Assembly (NCBI GenBank): GCA_036652795.1
Contig: JAVVVD010000001.1
Location: forward strand, 366,098 to 430,097
Length of the DNA stretch: 64,000 nucleotides
Direction of reading: 5' to 3'
Origin: JAVVVD01 sp036652795
GTDB lineage: Bacteria > Bacillota > Clostridia > Christensenellales > CAG-138
Shown here: one piece after another, positions 8,318 to 17,479 of the stretch
Numbering within the stretch: position 1 is the stretch's first letter
How the letters are laid out: the number at the start of each line of letters is the position of its first letter
Made by a program: the position numbers and the translations under genes
Notes under the pieces: generated by a model
Seen by the model: the letters and a program-made list of their open reading frames with translations, nothing else
The model's database searches: none
What the model was told of the DNA's origin: nothing

Positions 8318-9496
8318 TCAATCTTTTTTTAATTGCGATAAAAATGAGATTCCTACATGCCATGGCGTTCCCGTCAGGTATTCAAACACCGTGCATCCTA
8401 TATCCGAAAAGCTGCTTCGAGTTCCTATATCAACATTTGCCTTTAGATTCTTGCCATAAACAAGCACCGGTATATATTCACGCGTATGGTTCGTTCCGGG
8501 GAATGTCGGGTCACATCCGTGGTCAGCCGTTATAATAAGCATGTCATCAGGCTGCATCGCATCCATCAGCTCAGGTAGTAGTGTGTCAAAGCGCATCAGC
8601 GCATCAGCATAGCCGCCAACATCATTACGATGACCAAACAGCATATCAAAATCCACAAGGTTAGCAAATATAAAATCACAGTCGCTACATTCTTTTATGT
8701 ACTTCATTGTCGCTGCAAATCCGTCGCGGTTGTTTTTCGTATGATCCACAATATCAATGCCACGCTTGCAGAATATATCCTCTATTTTGCCTATTCCCAC
8801 AGTTGTATGTCCAAGCCTCTGCAACCCGTCCATTATAGTATCCCGCACTGGTTCCACCGCGTAGTCTCTGCGGTTTTCCGTGCGAGTATAGCTTCCGCTT
8901 TTACCAGTAAACGGCCTTGCAATAATGCGGCCTACTAGGTTCTCACCCATAAGCAGCTCCCGCGCCACGGTGCATATCCGGTATAGCTCCTCAATTGGTA
9001 TTACCTGCTCATGCGCAGCCACTTGGAATACGCTATCTGCAGAGGTGTACACTATTGGCTTGCCCGTCTTGACGTGTTCGTCACCAAGCTGCTGTATTAT
9101 CTGGGTGCCGGAGGCTACGCAGTTGCCTAGCACCTTGCGGCCTATGCGCCGCTCATATTCGCTTATCAGCTCATCTGGAAATCCGTTCGGATACGTCCTG
9201 AACGGCTTGTCCATAATTATTCCGGTCATCTCCCAATGTCCGCATGTAGTATCCTTCGCCTTTGTAACTTCAGCCGCCCTGCCAAAGCTGCCATTAAGTA
9301 TTCCTGTATATTCAGGCAGGCATGAATCCGTTATATGGCTCAAGCCTAGCCTGTACATATTTGGCAGCTCAAGTCCTACGCCTGCCTTGTATATATTGCC
9401 CAGGGTATGTGCGCCCTCATCGCCAAATTCACCTGCATCAGGCAGCGCGCCTATTCCAACGCTGTCCAGTACAATGAGTATCGCCCGTTTTTTCAT
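8318..9496 (-). CDS. deoB: Phosphopentomutase
   Basis: The enzyme converts ribose-1-phosphate or deoxyribose-1-phosphate to the 5-phosphate in nucleoside salvage. It is an alkaline-phosphatase-superfamily protein with the metal-binding start ILIVLDSVGIGALPDA and C-terminal ITADHGCDPTFPGTNHTREY, both classic DeoB motifs. Starts at 9496 and 9502 share an AAGGA site; I took 9496 for its spacing, and 9514 has no site. Length about 392 residues is normal. In Bacillus drm (deoB) also lies between spoIIM and dacF, with pupG; pupG is missing here. Confidence 0.96.
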   Translation of the reverse strand: MKKRAILIVLDSVGIGALPDAGEFGDEGAHTLGNIYKAGVGLELPNMYRLGLSHITDSCLPEYTGILNGSFGRAAEVTKAKDTTCGHWEMTGIIMDKPFRTYPNGFPDELISEYERRIGRKVLGNCVASGTQIIQQLGDEHVKTGKPIVYTSADSVFQVAAHEQVIPIEELYRICTVARELLMGENLVGRIIARPFTGKSGSYTRTENRRDYAVEPVRDTIMDGLQRLGHTTVGIGKIEDIFCKRGIDIVDHTKNNRDGFAATMKYIKECSDCDFIFANLVDFDMLFGHRNDVGGYADALMRFDTLLPELMDAMQPDDMLIITADHGCDPTFPGTNHTREYIPVLVYGKNLKANVDIGTRSSFSDIGCTVFEYLTGTPWHVGISFLSQLKKD

Positions 9497-9623
9497 GCTC
9501 ATCCCATCCTTCATACTTTAATTTTGGCATTCACAGTTCCTCGCGTCAAACCTGGCAAATAGCATTTTATATCGGCTAAAACAATCAATGTACTATAGTT
9601 GGAATTATTTTTCAATGCCATGA

Positions 9624-10214
9624 TTAGAACGTGTTGCTCACAAAAAACGCCATCGCAAATTCAAGCATCAAACCTGCCCCAAGCAACGCCAGATTTTTCC
9701 ACATCAATCCTATATCATCTGATGGCATACTCTTTACCACGCGCAGCGGTTTGTTCTTATCCAACATCCTTGTGGAGTGTATGAATCCCATAAGCAACGC
9801 CATACAGCCGGTAGCGCACGGAAGCAGGATATATATCGCGCCATCTAATGCGCCAATTATCCCATTTCCACGTATTATACCACACACAGCCATGCCCGCC
9901 GCAAAGCCCTTAACCAGCAGCGCAATAGCCGAAATCGGCAGCAGCAGCTTCCATATCAGCGCCGCGTACACCGCACAAAACAGAAGCAATGCAAACATCG
10001 TTATCCTTAAGCAGCTTAGCGCACCCGCCGAGCTAAACAGCTTTGCCTCATTGATTATGGCAAGCACATCCGCCTCATCATTTTGTGATATTGCACTAGA
10101 GCATCCTGCAACAAACCCAACGAAAATCATAAAAGCACCCGTAAGCGCAGCATATGGATGCTCCTTAAGGGTACGTATCAGATTAGGCTGCTTATATTTC
10201 TCTATTTTTATCAT
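9624..10214 (-). CDS. spoIIM: Stage II sporulation protein M-like
   Basis: SpoIIM is part of the DMP complex (SpoIID-SpoIIM-SpoIIP) that drives septal thinning and engulfment. The 196-residue product has about five membrane segments with the family layout, and an extracellular loop after the first segment containing CSSAISQNDEADVL. It starts at the ATG at 10214, 7 bases after GGAG. Position next to deoB and the dacF-like gene supports the call, since the order spoIIM...drm...dacF is conserved. Sequence similarity is modest by eye, so the family is less certain than the membrane topology. Confidence 0.78.
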   Translation of the reverse strand: MIKIEKYKQPNLIRTLKEHPYAALTGAFMIFVGFVAGCSSAISQNDEADVLAIINEAKLFSSAGALSCLRITMFALLLFCAVYAALIWKLLLPISAIALLVKGFAAGMAVCGIIRGNGIIGALDGAIYILLPCATGCMALLMGFIHSTRMLDKNKPLRVVKSMPSDDIGLMWKNLALLGAGLMLEFAMAFFVSNTF

Positions 10215-10270
10215 TATACCACTCCGCAAAACAACGTATGTTAATGTATATTTTGCCGCGGCATATTATA

Positions 10271-11065
10271 TCACCTGTATTTAAGCTGCAATACCACCTT
10301 GTCAGTAATCAACGCTATAAATTCCTTGTTTGTTGGGCGACCCTTTGTATCTGTAACTGTGTAGCCAAATATTCTGTGCTGTGCTTCTATATTGCCATAG
10401 TTCCAAGCATATTCTATCGCATGGCGTATATTGCGCTCCACCCGCTTTGGCATAGAGTCATGCACCTTCGCTATATACGGGTAAACAATGGTTGTAATGC
10501 CCAGCACCTTACCGTAGTTTTCCACACAGTAATCTATTCCTGTTTTTAGGTATATATATCCGCTGGCGTGTGCCGGAACACCCAATATACGCAGATAATT
10601 CGTTATCATCTGCTCTCTGCTAACATCCCGCTTTGGCGGTTTTGCCACAATCGCTACATTACCCTGTCCGCCTTGATTGCATCTGTTGTTCATTTCTAGT
10701 ATATCAATCATACGTTCCATCATCGACTGCGGCTGCATTGGCTTGGCCATGAAATATGCCACTCCCAGCTCCTGTGATAGTCTTACCACACCTTCATCTA
10801 TAAATGATGAATTTGCAAATATCCTTATTCGTTCCATCAATCCGCCATCACGCAGCTGTTGAAGCACACCTATCCCATCCGTATGTGGCATTACCATATC
10901 CAATATCATAACATCCGGATTATCTATTCTTACCCTATCCGGCACACAAACGCCGTTATAGGCCGATGGTAGCACATCAAATATATCCGTGCCACCAAAA
11001 AAAGCCTCTAACGCATTGCAATATTGTATATTGTCATCCACTATTAGCAGTTTAAGCTTGTGCAT
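10271..11065 (-). CDS. spo0A: Sporulation master response regulator
   Basis: Spo0A is the phosphorelay-activated transcription factor that commits cells to sporulation. Residues 1-125 form the receiver, with the acidic pair Asp10-Asp11, phospho-acceptor Asp56 (MILDMVMPHTDG) and Lys-Pro of FMAKPM. After a short linker comes the Spo0A-specific DNA-binding domain with ILGVPAHASGYIYL, the recognition helix RVERNIRHAIEYAWNYGN and FGYTVTDTKGRPTNKEFIAL. At 264 residues the length is normal. GGAG stands 8 bases before the ATG. It follows spoIVB, the near-universal order in spore formers. The fourth strand, RIRIFANSS, is less typical than the usual LTAFG stretch, but a Ser is available at the switch position. 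Confidence 0.97.
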   Translation of the reverse strand: MHKLKLLIVDDNIQYCNALEAFFGGTDIFDVLPSAYNGVCVPDRVRIDNPDVMILDMVMPHTDGIGVLQQLRDGGLMERIRIFANSSFIDEGVVRLSQELGVAYFMAKPMQPQSMMERMIDILEMNNRCNQGGQGNVAIVAKPPKRDVSREQMITNYLRILGVPAHASGYIYLKTGIDYCVENYGKVLGITTIVYPYIAKVHDSMPKRVERNIRHAIEYAWNYGNIEAQHRIFGYTVTDTKGRPTNKEFIALITDKVVLQLKYR

Positions 11066-11128
11066 TACTCATGCTCCATACGATAATATGTGGCATATTT
11101 TATCATATATTATACATTCTTTAAGCAT

Positions 11129-12376
11129 TCAGCACAAGTTTTTCATCCATAACGCATATATACAATAACCCTTTGTCGGATCATTTAAAAACACATGTGT
11201 CACAACGCCAAGCAGCTTTCCATTTTGTATTATAGGGCTTCCACTCATTCCCTGAACTATCCCGCCTGTGATCTCCAGCAATTTTTTATCCGTTATTTTT
11301 ATCACCATGCTCTTTACATCCGCCTGTGTCTGGGTATAGAGCTTCATAATCTCACACTCATACTCTTTAACGCCCTCGCTATCCACCGTGGTAAGCAGCG
11401 TTGCAGGCCCGAGTTTTGCCTCTTCCGGATACGCAAGCGGCATTCCATCGGGATATAACGGGTTTATCATATCACCATACAGCTGGCCGAATATGCCAAA
11501 TTTCGTATTTTGCTCTATACTCCCCAGCCGCTTGCTGCCTCCTGAAAAGGTGCCGTGTATTTCACCTGGGAAGCCCTGCGTACCCTGTGACACACCCAAC
11601 ACACTGGAGTCCGCTATTTCGCCATCCTTCACCGATAGTATGCTGCCAGTATCCACATCAACAATTGCGTGTCCCAATGCTCCATAGCTACTATCCTGTA
11701 ATGTATAAAACGACAATGTACCTATACCCACCGTGCTGTCGCGCACCCACATCCCGACTTTACGCTTACCGTCCTTTATGTCCACCACAGGTTTTACCAC
11801 AGCATCCACCCTTTGTTCACCACGTTTTATTACAATAGGTATGCTATCACCATCGCGCATACATACCTCAATAAGATGCTGAGCATCCTTTATTTCCTCG
11901 CCGGCTGCGCGTATTATCACATCCCCTGGCCGTATACCCGCGCTATCCGCCGGGCACTCCCATTCGTCATTATTTACCTCCACATTGCCAAGGCCAACCA
12001 CAAGCGCTCCAGCAGTATGCAACGTAACCCCGATGGATTGTCCGCCCGGCATTACCATCACACTATTGCGCGCATGCATACTAACCTGCTTTACAGGGAT
12101 TATCCCAAACAGATCTATTGTAACTACATCGTTTTCGCCATTATACAGCCTTTCAGAAAGATCGGATGCAACTTGCATATCGCCGTCTGCTCCGCGTAAA
12201 ACGAATGGCTGCCTTATGCTTTGAAGCAGATTTGAGCATCCCGCATCGTCAAGATAGATATTATCCGGCATTTCACGTATAGCACGCATGGTATCGCTGT
12301 AGTTGATTATCAGCAGCAGCGCGCAAAGTACTGCGCCAACACACTTAAGAATTATTTTCTTTACATTGTTCTCCAT
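11129..12376 (-). CDS. spoIVB: SpoIVB serine peptidase (forespore signalling protease)
   Basis: SpoIVB is made in the forespore and crosses to the intermembrane space, where it cleaves SpoIVFA to trigger pro-sigma-K processing. The protein has an N-terminal membrane anchor at about residues 8-26, a PDZ domain near residues 110-190 (SAGIRPGDVIIRAAGEEI) and an S55 peptidase domain with the His of GALGHAIVDVDTG and the catalytic Ser of GIVQGMSGSPIIQNGK. The ATG at 12376 follows GAGGTG, which directly abuts the T-tract of the recN terminator. A full 415-residue enzyme, normal for the family. Confidence 0.97.
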   Translation of the reverse strand: MENNVKKIILKCVGAVLCALLLIINYSDTMRAIREMPDNIYLDDAGCSNLLQSIRQPFVLRGADGDMQVASDLSERLYNGENDVVTIDLFGIIPVKQVSMHARNSVMVMPGGQSIGVTLHTAGALVVGLGNVEVNNDEWECPADSAGIRPGDVIIRAAGEEIKDAQHLIEVCMRDGDSIPIVIKRGEQRVDAVVKPVVDIKDGKRKVGMWVRDSTVGIGTLSFYTLQDSSYGALGHAIVDVDTGSILSVKDGEIADSSVLGVSQGTQGFPGEIHGTFSGGSKRLGSIEQNTKFGIFGQLYGDMINPLYPDGMPLAYPEEAKLGPATLLTTVDSEGVKEYECEIMKLYTQTQADVKSMVIKITDKKLLEITGGIVQGMSGSPIIQNGKLLGVVTHVFLNDPTKGYCIYALWMKNLC

Positions 12377-12387
12377 GCGCACACCTC

Positions 12388-12420
12388 AAAAAAAGCACTG
12401 CGGCCTTAGCCGTAGTGCTT
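12388..12420 (-). terminator. Rho-independent terminator after recN
   Basis: On the minus strand a 12-base stem (12420-12409 with 12404-12393, one G-T pair) with a four-base loop is followed by seven Ts. It ends only about 12 bases before the spoIVB start codon, so spoIVB transcripts that start upstream must pass through it. Confidence 0.9.
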
Positions 12421-12465
12421 ATGTTCTGTTGCAACGCATGAAACTATTCATGTCAATCCCAGCTA

Positions 12466-14169
12466 TTATTGTGCTCTGCCCGCTCTGCGCTTGATTTTTT
12501 CGCATTCACATGCATCTATCAGCTCGCGCGCATGGTTATACGCCACATCAGAATCCGGATTACCATCCATCATCAATGCAAGATGGCGACAGCGCTCTGC
12601 TTTATCCAGCAGACGCACTCCAGTCGTTGTTTTTATGCCGTCATCACATTTTTCCACCAAAAAATGTTGATCCGCCAGCGCCGCTATCTGCGGCAGATGC
12701 GTTATGCATATCACTTGATGTGAATCCGCGATATTCACCATTTTATCGCCCACCACGCCAGCGATACGCCCGCTTATGCCAGTGTCTATTTCGTCGAATA
12801 TAAGCGTTGGTATTTCATCGTTGTTAGCAAATATAGCCTTGAACGCCAGCATTATCCTCGACATTTCACCGCCCGACGCCACCTTTGAAAGCGGTTTTAA
12901 CGGCTCTCCTGGGTTTGTGCTCAGCATGAACTCAGGTTTATCTACTCCATTTGGTGAAAAAATCGTGCTGTTTTCATCAAAATACACATCAAATTTTGCT
13001 TTATCCAATCCCAGATCGCAAAGCTGGGCAAGCAGCGCATCCTTTAGCCGTTTTGCCGCCTCATGACGAAGACGAGTAAGCTCTTTTGTGGCCGTTGCAT
13101 ACTTTTTTGTGCATTCATCCATTCGCGCCGCAATCTCCGCGCGACGCTCTCCGGCAGTTTGCAGCATTTGCAGCCGTTCTTGAGCATTATTGCAAAATTC
13201 AATTACATCCGATATGCTTACACCATATTTTCTTTTAAGGTTTGAAAGCAGCTCCAGTCTGTTTTCAATTTCATTTAGTCTATCCGGATCAAATTCAAAG
13301 CTATTCTTATAATCTCTAAGAACTGTGCCAATATCATCCAGCGTGTAATATGCATCTTCGAGCTTTTCTCTAAGTGCCTCATAATCGTCTGAAAAGCCTG
13401 CAATACCCGTTATGCTACGCTTTGCCGCATCCACTGTAGAAAGTGCACCCTCATCATCCGTAATCGATGAATGCGCCGCTTCTATCGCAGACATTATGCG
13501 TTCGGCATTTATAAGCAGCGTACGCTCTGCAAGTAGGCGCTCATCCTCGCCGCCATTAAGCTGAGCAGCAGTAATTTCTTTTATCTGGAACGACAGCATG
13601 TCAATCTCTCTTGCACGCTCATCCTCTGATGAAAACCCTGAGAGCTGCTCCATCCGTATACGCTTATGCTCCGCATACAACGATGCTACCTCCGCTTTCA
13701 CCGCGGCCAGTTCACCTCGCACAAACATGTCCAAAAAGCTCAGATGCGTACTTGGCATTATAAGCGACTGGTGCTCATGCTGTCCGTGTACATCCACCAA
13801 CGTGCCGGTAAGCTGCTTCAATGTGGCCAACGTAGCCAACGTACCATTTATTCTGCATATATTCTTGCCTGAACTTGATAGTTCGCGCGATAAAAGCAGT
13901 TCATCATCATGGGCGATGCCGGCTTGATCCAGCCCGGCCTGTACAGCGCTACAGTGCGAAATATCAAACACCGCTTCAACAACCGCCTTATCAGCCCCGT
14001 GTTTGATAAGTTCCTTGCTGGCACGCTCACCAAGTATCAGATTCACCGCGTCAATTATTATAGATTTACCTGCACCTGTTTCGCCTGTCAGCACGTTAAA
14101 GCCATTCCCAAGCTCAATATCCAGTCGTTCTATTATAGCGACATCCTGCACAAAAAGCCTTTGCAGCAT
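12466..14169 (-). CDS. recN: DNA repair protein RecN
   Basis: RecN is an SMC-like ATPase acting early at DNA double-strand breaks. It shows the Walker A motif GETGAGKS near residue 30, a long central coiled-coil region (about 150-360), then the ABC signature LSKVASGGEMSRIMLAFK and Walker B TLIFDEIDTGISG. The 567-residue length is standard. The ATG at 14169 is preceded by GGGAGTAGG and lies 3 bases from the argR stop. The recN-spoIVB-spo0A and argR-recN orders are conserved in Bacillota. Confidence 0.97.
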   Translation of the reverse strand: MLQRLFVQDVAIIERLDIELGNGFNVLTGETGAGKSIIIDAVNLILGERASKELIKHGADKAVVEAVFDISHCSAVQAGLDQAGIAHDDELLLSRELSSSGKNICRINGTLATLATLKQLTGTLVDVHGQHEHQSLIMPSTHLSFLDMFVRGELAAVKAEVASLYAEHKRIRMEQLSGFSSEDERAREIDMLSFQIKEITAAQLNGGEDERLLAERTLLINAERIMSAIEAAHSSITDDEGALSTVDAAKRSITGIAGFSDDYEALREKLEDAYYTLDDIGTVLRDYKNSFEFDPDRLNEIENRLELLSNLKRKYGVSISDVIEFCNNAQERLQMLQTAGERRAEIAARMDECTKKYATATKELTRLRHEAAKRLKDALLAQLCDLGLDKAKFDVYFDENSTIFSPNGVDKPEFMLSTNPGEPLKPLSKVASGGEMSRIMLAFKAIFANNDEIPTLIFDEIDTGISGRIAGVVGDKMVNIADSHQVICITHLPQIAALADQHFLVEKCDDGIKTTTGVRLLDKAERCRHLALMMDGNPDSDVAYNHARELIDACECEKIKRRAGRAQ

Positions 14170-14172
14170 AAC

Positions 14173-14634
14173 CTACTCCCGTTCCATCATGTCGTATAGC
14201 CGTTTTACCAGCTCTGGTGCGCTCTTAGGATCCTTTACGGCAATGAATATCGTATTGTCCCCTGCTATAGTACCGGCAATCTCATTCCAATGGAAAGAAT
14301 CGATTGCCTCTGTTGCACCGCTTGCAGAGCCTGACAGCGTTTTTACAACAATAAGGTTGCCCGTAGATGTAACTGCCAGTACAGAGTGCGCAAATATACG
14401 CCTGAACTTATCGCGCATCCCAATTTCAGCCTTATCTGCAGTGGCATATTTATACTTGCCTCCATCGGTAAGCACCTTAATCAGGCGCAGTTCCTTTATA
14501 TCTCGCGATATAGTGGCCTGCGTTACGACTACGTCCTCCTGCTTGAGCTTTTCGGCAAGCTCGTCCTGTGTTTCCACATCAAAGCTGTCAATAAGTTCCA
14601 ATATCAAAGAATGTCTTGCAGATTTCATCAGCAT
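14173..14634 (-). CDS. argR: Arginine repressor ArgR/AhrC
   Basis: This is the arginine-responsive hexameric regulator of arginine metabolism. Residues 1-70 are the winged helix with TQATISRDIKELRLIKV; the C-terminal arginine-binding and trimerisation domain contains GSASGATEAID and EIAGTIAGDNTIFIAV. I chose the ATG at 14634, 7 bases after GGAGG, giving 153 residues, the usual length; the open frame extends further upstream into nadK but without support. It sits between nadK and recN. Confidence 0.96.
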   Translation of the reverse strand: MLMKSARHSLILELIDSFDVETQDELAEKLKQEDVVVTQATISRDIKELRLIKVLTDGGKYKYATADKAEIGMRDKFRRIFAHSVLAVTSTGNLIVVKTLSGSASGATEAIDSFHWNEIAGTIAGDNTIFIAVKDPKSAPELVKRLYDMMERE

Positions 14635-14657
14635 GCTCTCTCCTCCGGATATTTTGT

Positions 14658-15479
14658 CTACGCCAAACGATCCTTTATAAGCGAATACAGATTCCGCTCC
14701 TCTAGCCGTATAAAGCGTGCATGCTGCGCGCTGCGGCAAACTGATATTCTGTCTTTTTCGGACACCTCCGCAATATGTATACCGTCTATCGCAACAAGTC
14801 CGCCGCTGTTAACAATAAAGCTCATTGTTGAATCCGCCGATACGATTATGGGTCTAAAGCATAGTGTATGCGGACACACCGGTGTTATTATCGCCGCATC
14901 CAACCCCGGCGCTACAACAGGTCCACCGGCTGATATAGAATATCCAGTTGCGCCTGTTGGCGTACTTATTACAAGTCCATCGCAAAACACCCTGCCTGCA
15001 TCGATTCCATCGATATCTACGCTTATTTCGGCCACGCCTGAAAAGGATTTTTTATACAATAGCACATCGTTTAGGCAGGACAGCTTTATATCTCCATTTA
15101 TTCTACAATCCAGCATCATACGTTCTTCTATTCGGTATCTGCCCAAGGCAATATTCCTCAAAGCTTCATCAAGCTTATCTATTACGATCTCGCTCAAAAA
15201 GCCTACACGCCCAAGATTTACGCCAAGTATCGGTGCCCCATATTCTATTGATACCGATGCTGCGCGCAGTATTGTTCCATCCCCGCCAAATGCCACTATG
15301 CAATTCGGATGCGCTTCATCAAAATCCGGCACATCTATGTCGGCCATATATTGTTTCAGATTGGGATGTATTGTACATAAGTGACCGCGCGACAGCATGG
15401 CCATGAGCTCCGCCCTGACTTTTTCTAGGATGTGCGGTTTGTTTGGGTTCGTAAAGAATCCTATGCATCCGTCGCGCAT
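14658..15479 (-). CDS. nadK: NAD kinase
   Basis: The enzyme phosphorylates NAD to NADP. The 273-residue protein has the diagnostic GGDGTIL motif, the LNDVLLYK segment that binds NAD, and STPTGATGYSISAGGP. AGGAG stands before the ATG. In Clostridia nadK is commonly found between tlyA and argR, as here; in Bacillus subtilis it is elsewhere. Confidence 0.97.
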   Translation of the reverse strand: MRDGCIGFFTNPNKPHILEKVRAELMAMLSRGHLCTIHPNLKQYMADIDVPDFDEAHPNCIVAFGGDGTILRAASVSIEYGAPILGVNLGRVGFLSEIVIDKLDEALRNIALGRYRIEERMMLDCRINGDIKLSCLNDVLLYKKSFSGVAEISVDIDGIDAGRVFCDGLVISTPTGATGYSISAGGPVVAPGLDAAIITPVCPHTLCFRPIIVSADSTMSFIVNSGGLVAIDGIHIAEVSEKDRISVCRSAQHARFIRLEERNLYSLIKDRLA

Positions 15480-15554
15480 TATGCTCTCCTGTCTGCAAAT
15501 GTATAAATATTATAATATGCTGTATATACAGTTTTCAAGCAAAACATTTTCGTG

Positions 15555-16361
15555 CTACTCAAGCTCTGTATGTGCCCGCTCTACTGCCGCGCGTGCGGCT
15601 GATGGAATATCACATGCAATTGAATCTGAATTCTTTGCCAGCATCAGCAAAAACTCAATGTTGCCTTTAGGGCCAGTTATCGGAGAAAAGTCCATGCCCG
15701 TTACAATAAATCCGATTTTTGCTGCGAACAACGCCGTAGTTTCAAGAACCTGCAAATGCACCAAAGCATCCCTCACCACACCATTTTTCCCTACTTTACC
15801 TCTGCCTGCTTCAAACTGAGGTTTTACCAATACCACAGCGCCGGCGTTGTGCGTCAAGCAATTTAACATGCACGGCAATATCAGCCTTACAGATATAAAC
15901 GATACGTCTATCGATGCAAAATTAGGAGCTTCATTAAACCAGCTTGGCTCCATATTTCTGGCATTAGTGCGCTCCATAACCACAACGCGCTCATCATTGC
16001 GCAGCCGCCAGTCAAGCTGCCCATAGCCAACGTCAATTGAATAAACTTTTTTTGCGCCGTGTTTAAGCATACAATCCGTAAATCCGCCTGTGGACGCACC
16101 TATATCCAACGCCACCGCATCATCAAGACATATGCCATGATCGGATATCGCCTTTTCGAGCTTAAGTCCTCCGCGGCTCACAAACGGATTTGGATCTTCC
16201 TTAACATGCAACGTCTGCAAAAGTGTAATTGAATCCCCTGGCTTATCAACGCGCACACCATCGGCACTGACTACCCCTGCCATTATCAATGAACGCGCTT
16301 TTTCACGGCTTTGCGCAAGTCCAAGCTCCACAAGCCTTATATCTGCCCTTGTGCCTTTCAT
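15555..16361 (-). CDS. tlyA: TlyA-family rRNA 2'-O-methyltransferase / S4-FtsJ protein
   Basis: The protein combines an N-terminal S4 RNA-binding domain (residues about 5-65) with an FtsJ-type SAM-dependent methyltransferase domain. The SAM motif is ALDIGASTGGFTDCML, and VDVGYGQLDW-type sequence (SIDVGYGQLDWRLR) follows. TlyA homologues methylate ribose positions in rRNA, known from mycobacteria; the exact target here is not known. Bacillus yqxC occupies the same place. It starts 4 bases after the ispA stop, but dxs, which often stands between them, is missing. Confidence 0.94.
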   Translation of the reverse strand: MKGTRADIRLVELGLAQSREKARSLIMAGVVSADGVRVDKPGDSITLLQTLHVKEDPNPFVSRGGLKLEKAISDHGICLDDAVALDIGASTGGFTDCMLKHGAKKVYSIDVGYGQLDWRLRNDERVVVMERTNARNMEPSWFNEAPNFASIDVSFISVRLILPCMLNCLTHNAGAVVLVKPQFEAGRGKVGKNGVVRDALVHLQVLETTALFAAKIGFIVTGMDFSPITGPKGNIEFLLMLAKNSDSIACDIPSAARAAVERAHTELE

Positions 16362-16365
16362 CAGC

Positions 16366-17265
16366 TCACTTTTTCCTGTTCAACGTATTATCGGTAAGCT
16401 CGCGCAAATACTCGGCCGCTTCAGCAAACTGTTCAAGCGCACATTTTGCTTCGTCAGCAGTATTTTTTGCAACTATCTTTGCTTTATCCAGTCCATAAAG
16501 ATTCACATATGTCAGTTTCTGTTGTGCAGCATCCTTGCCAAGTGTTTTACCCATACCCTTAAAATCACCTTCAACATCCAGTATGTCATCCGTTATCTGA
16601 AACAAAAGTCCATAAGCTTCGCCAAACTTAACTATTGCAGTTATTTCTGTTGCTTTCGCATTGCCAGTATATATGCCGGCAAGCAGCGATGCCTTTATCA
16701 AAGCGCCTGTCTTATGTGTATGTATGTATGCAAGCTTGTCCGCATTCGCAGCGTCACATGCTACATCATTGCTTGAAAGATCTGCCACCTGACCGGCTAC
16801 CATTCCGCGCACACCTGATCCTTCGGCTATAGCATACATCGCATCTGTGTATGTTGGTACTTTCTCACAGTATGTACGCGCAGCGTTGAGCATTATTTCG
16901 AACGCATATGAAAGTAGCCCATCACCCGCAAGCAGCGCAAATGTTTCACCAAACATTTTATGGTTTGATGGCTTTCCGCGTCTATAATCATCATTATCCA
17001 TACACGGCATATCGTCATGTATCAATGAGTAGGTATGTATCATCTCCATAGCGCATGCCAGCGGAAGCGCCGCGACCCTACTGCCACCTATCATATCACA
17101 AGCTGCTAGCGTAAGACATGGGCGCAGGCGTTTGCCACCAGCCGATATGCTGTAATCCATAGCGCGGCGCAGCACCTCCGGTATTCCGCTTACATTCATG
17201 TATTCTTTAATTCGTGCATCGGCAATCATCACATATTCATTTGTTTTTTCAGAAAATACGCTCAT
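16366..17265 (-). CDS. ispA: Polyprenyl (geranylgeranyl/farnesyl) diphosphate synthase
   Basis: This prenyltransferase makes short-chain isoprenyl diphosphates for undecaprenyl phosphate and quinone-type lipids. The first Asp-rich motif is DDMPCMDNDDYRRGKPSNH and the second is ITDDILDVEGD, both complete; GGKRLRP near the N-terminus binds the homoallylic substrate. The 299 residues match bacterial farnesyl diphosphate synthase. Its ATG overlaps the xseB stop by 4 bases. Confidence 0.96.
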   Translation of the reverse strand: MSVFSEKTNEYVMIADARIKEYMNVSGIPEVLRRAMDYSISAGGKRLRPCLTLAACDMIGGSRVAALPLACAMEMIHTYSLIHDDMPCMDNDDYRRGKPSNHKMFGETFALLAGDGLLSYAFEIMLNAARTYCEKVPTYTDAMYAIAEGSGVRGMVAGQVADLSSNDVACDAANADKLAYIHTHKTGALIKASLLAGIYTGNAKATEITAIVKFGEAYGLLFQITDDILDVEGDFKGMGKTLGKDAAQQKLTYVNLYGLDKAKIVAKNTADEAKCALEQFAEAAEYLRELTDNTLNRKK

Positions 17266-17474
17266 TCTTTACACTCCTCTTGCGCACATATCCCATCTAT
17301 TTTATCCAGTCTCGCTTCATATGCATCCAGCAGTTCCAAACAATGCTTTGAAAGCGCATCCCCCTGTTCGTAGAGCTTTACCATCTCGTCCAGCGGCAGA
17401 TTACCGCTAGAAAGCTTGGTGACTATTTCTTCAAGCCGTTTGATTGCCTGTTCAAAGTTAATGCTATCCTTCAT
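17262..17474 (-). CDS. xseB: Exodeoxyribonuclease VII small subunit
   Basis: The 70-residue protein is the small helical subunit of exonuclease VII, which degrades single-stranded DNA. The sequence NFEQAIKRLEEIVTKLSSGNLPLDEMVKLYEQG is spread over the standard two-helix fold; the segment LEEIVTKLSSGNLPLDE is diagnostic. It lies 5 bases from xseA and overlaps ispA. Confidence 0.96.
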   Translation of the reverse strand: MKDSINFEQAIKRLEEIVTKLSSGNLPLDEMVKLYEQGDALSKHCLELLDAYEARLDKIDGICAQEECKE

Positions 17475-17479
17475 AATCT

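Noticed and set aside
10677..10862. Plus-strand frames across spo0A and recN
   Set aside because: They lack ribosome sites and are shadows of strongly identified minus-strand genes.
11066..11128. Sigma-H promoter or 0A box before spo0A
   Set aside because: No acceptable match to either was found; only a weak TTAAAG-16-TAAAAT pair is present, too common in A/T-rich DNA to report.
12418..12450. Sigma-G-like -35 TGAATA and CATAAG on the minus strand before spoIVB
   Set aside because: The spacing is 21 bases instead of 17-18 and the -10 match is poor, so it is not listed as a promoter.
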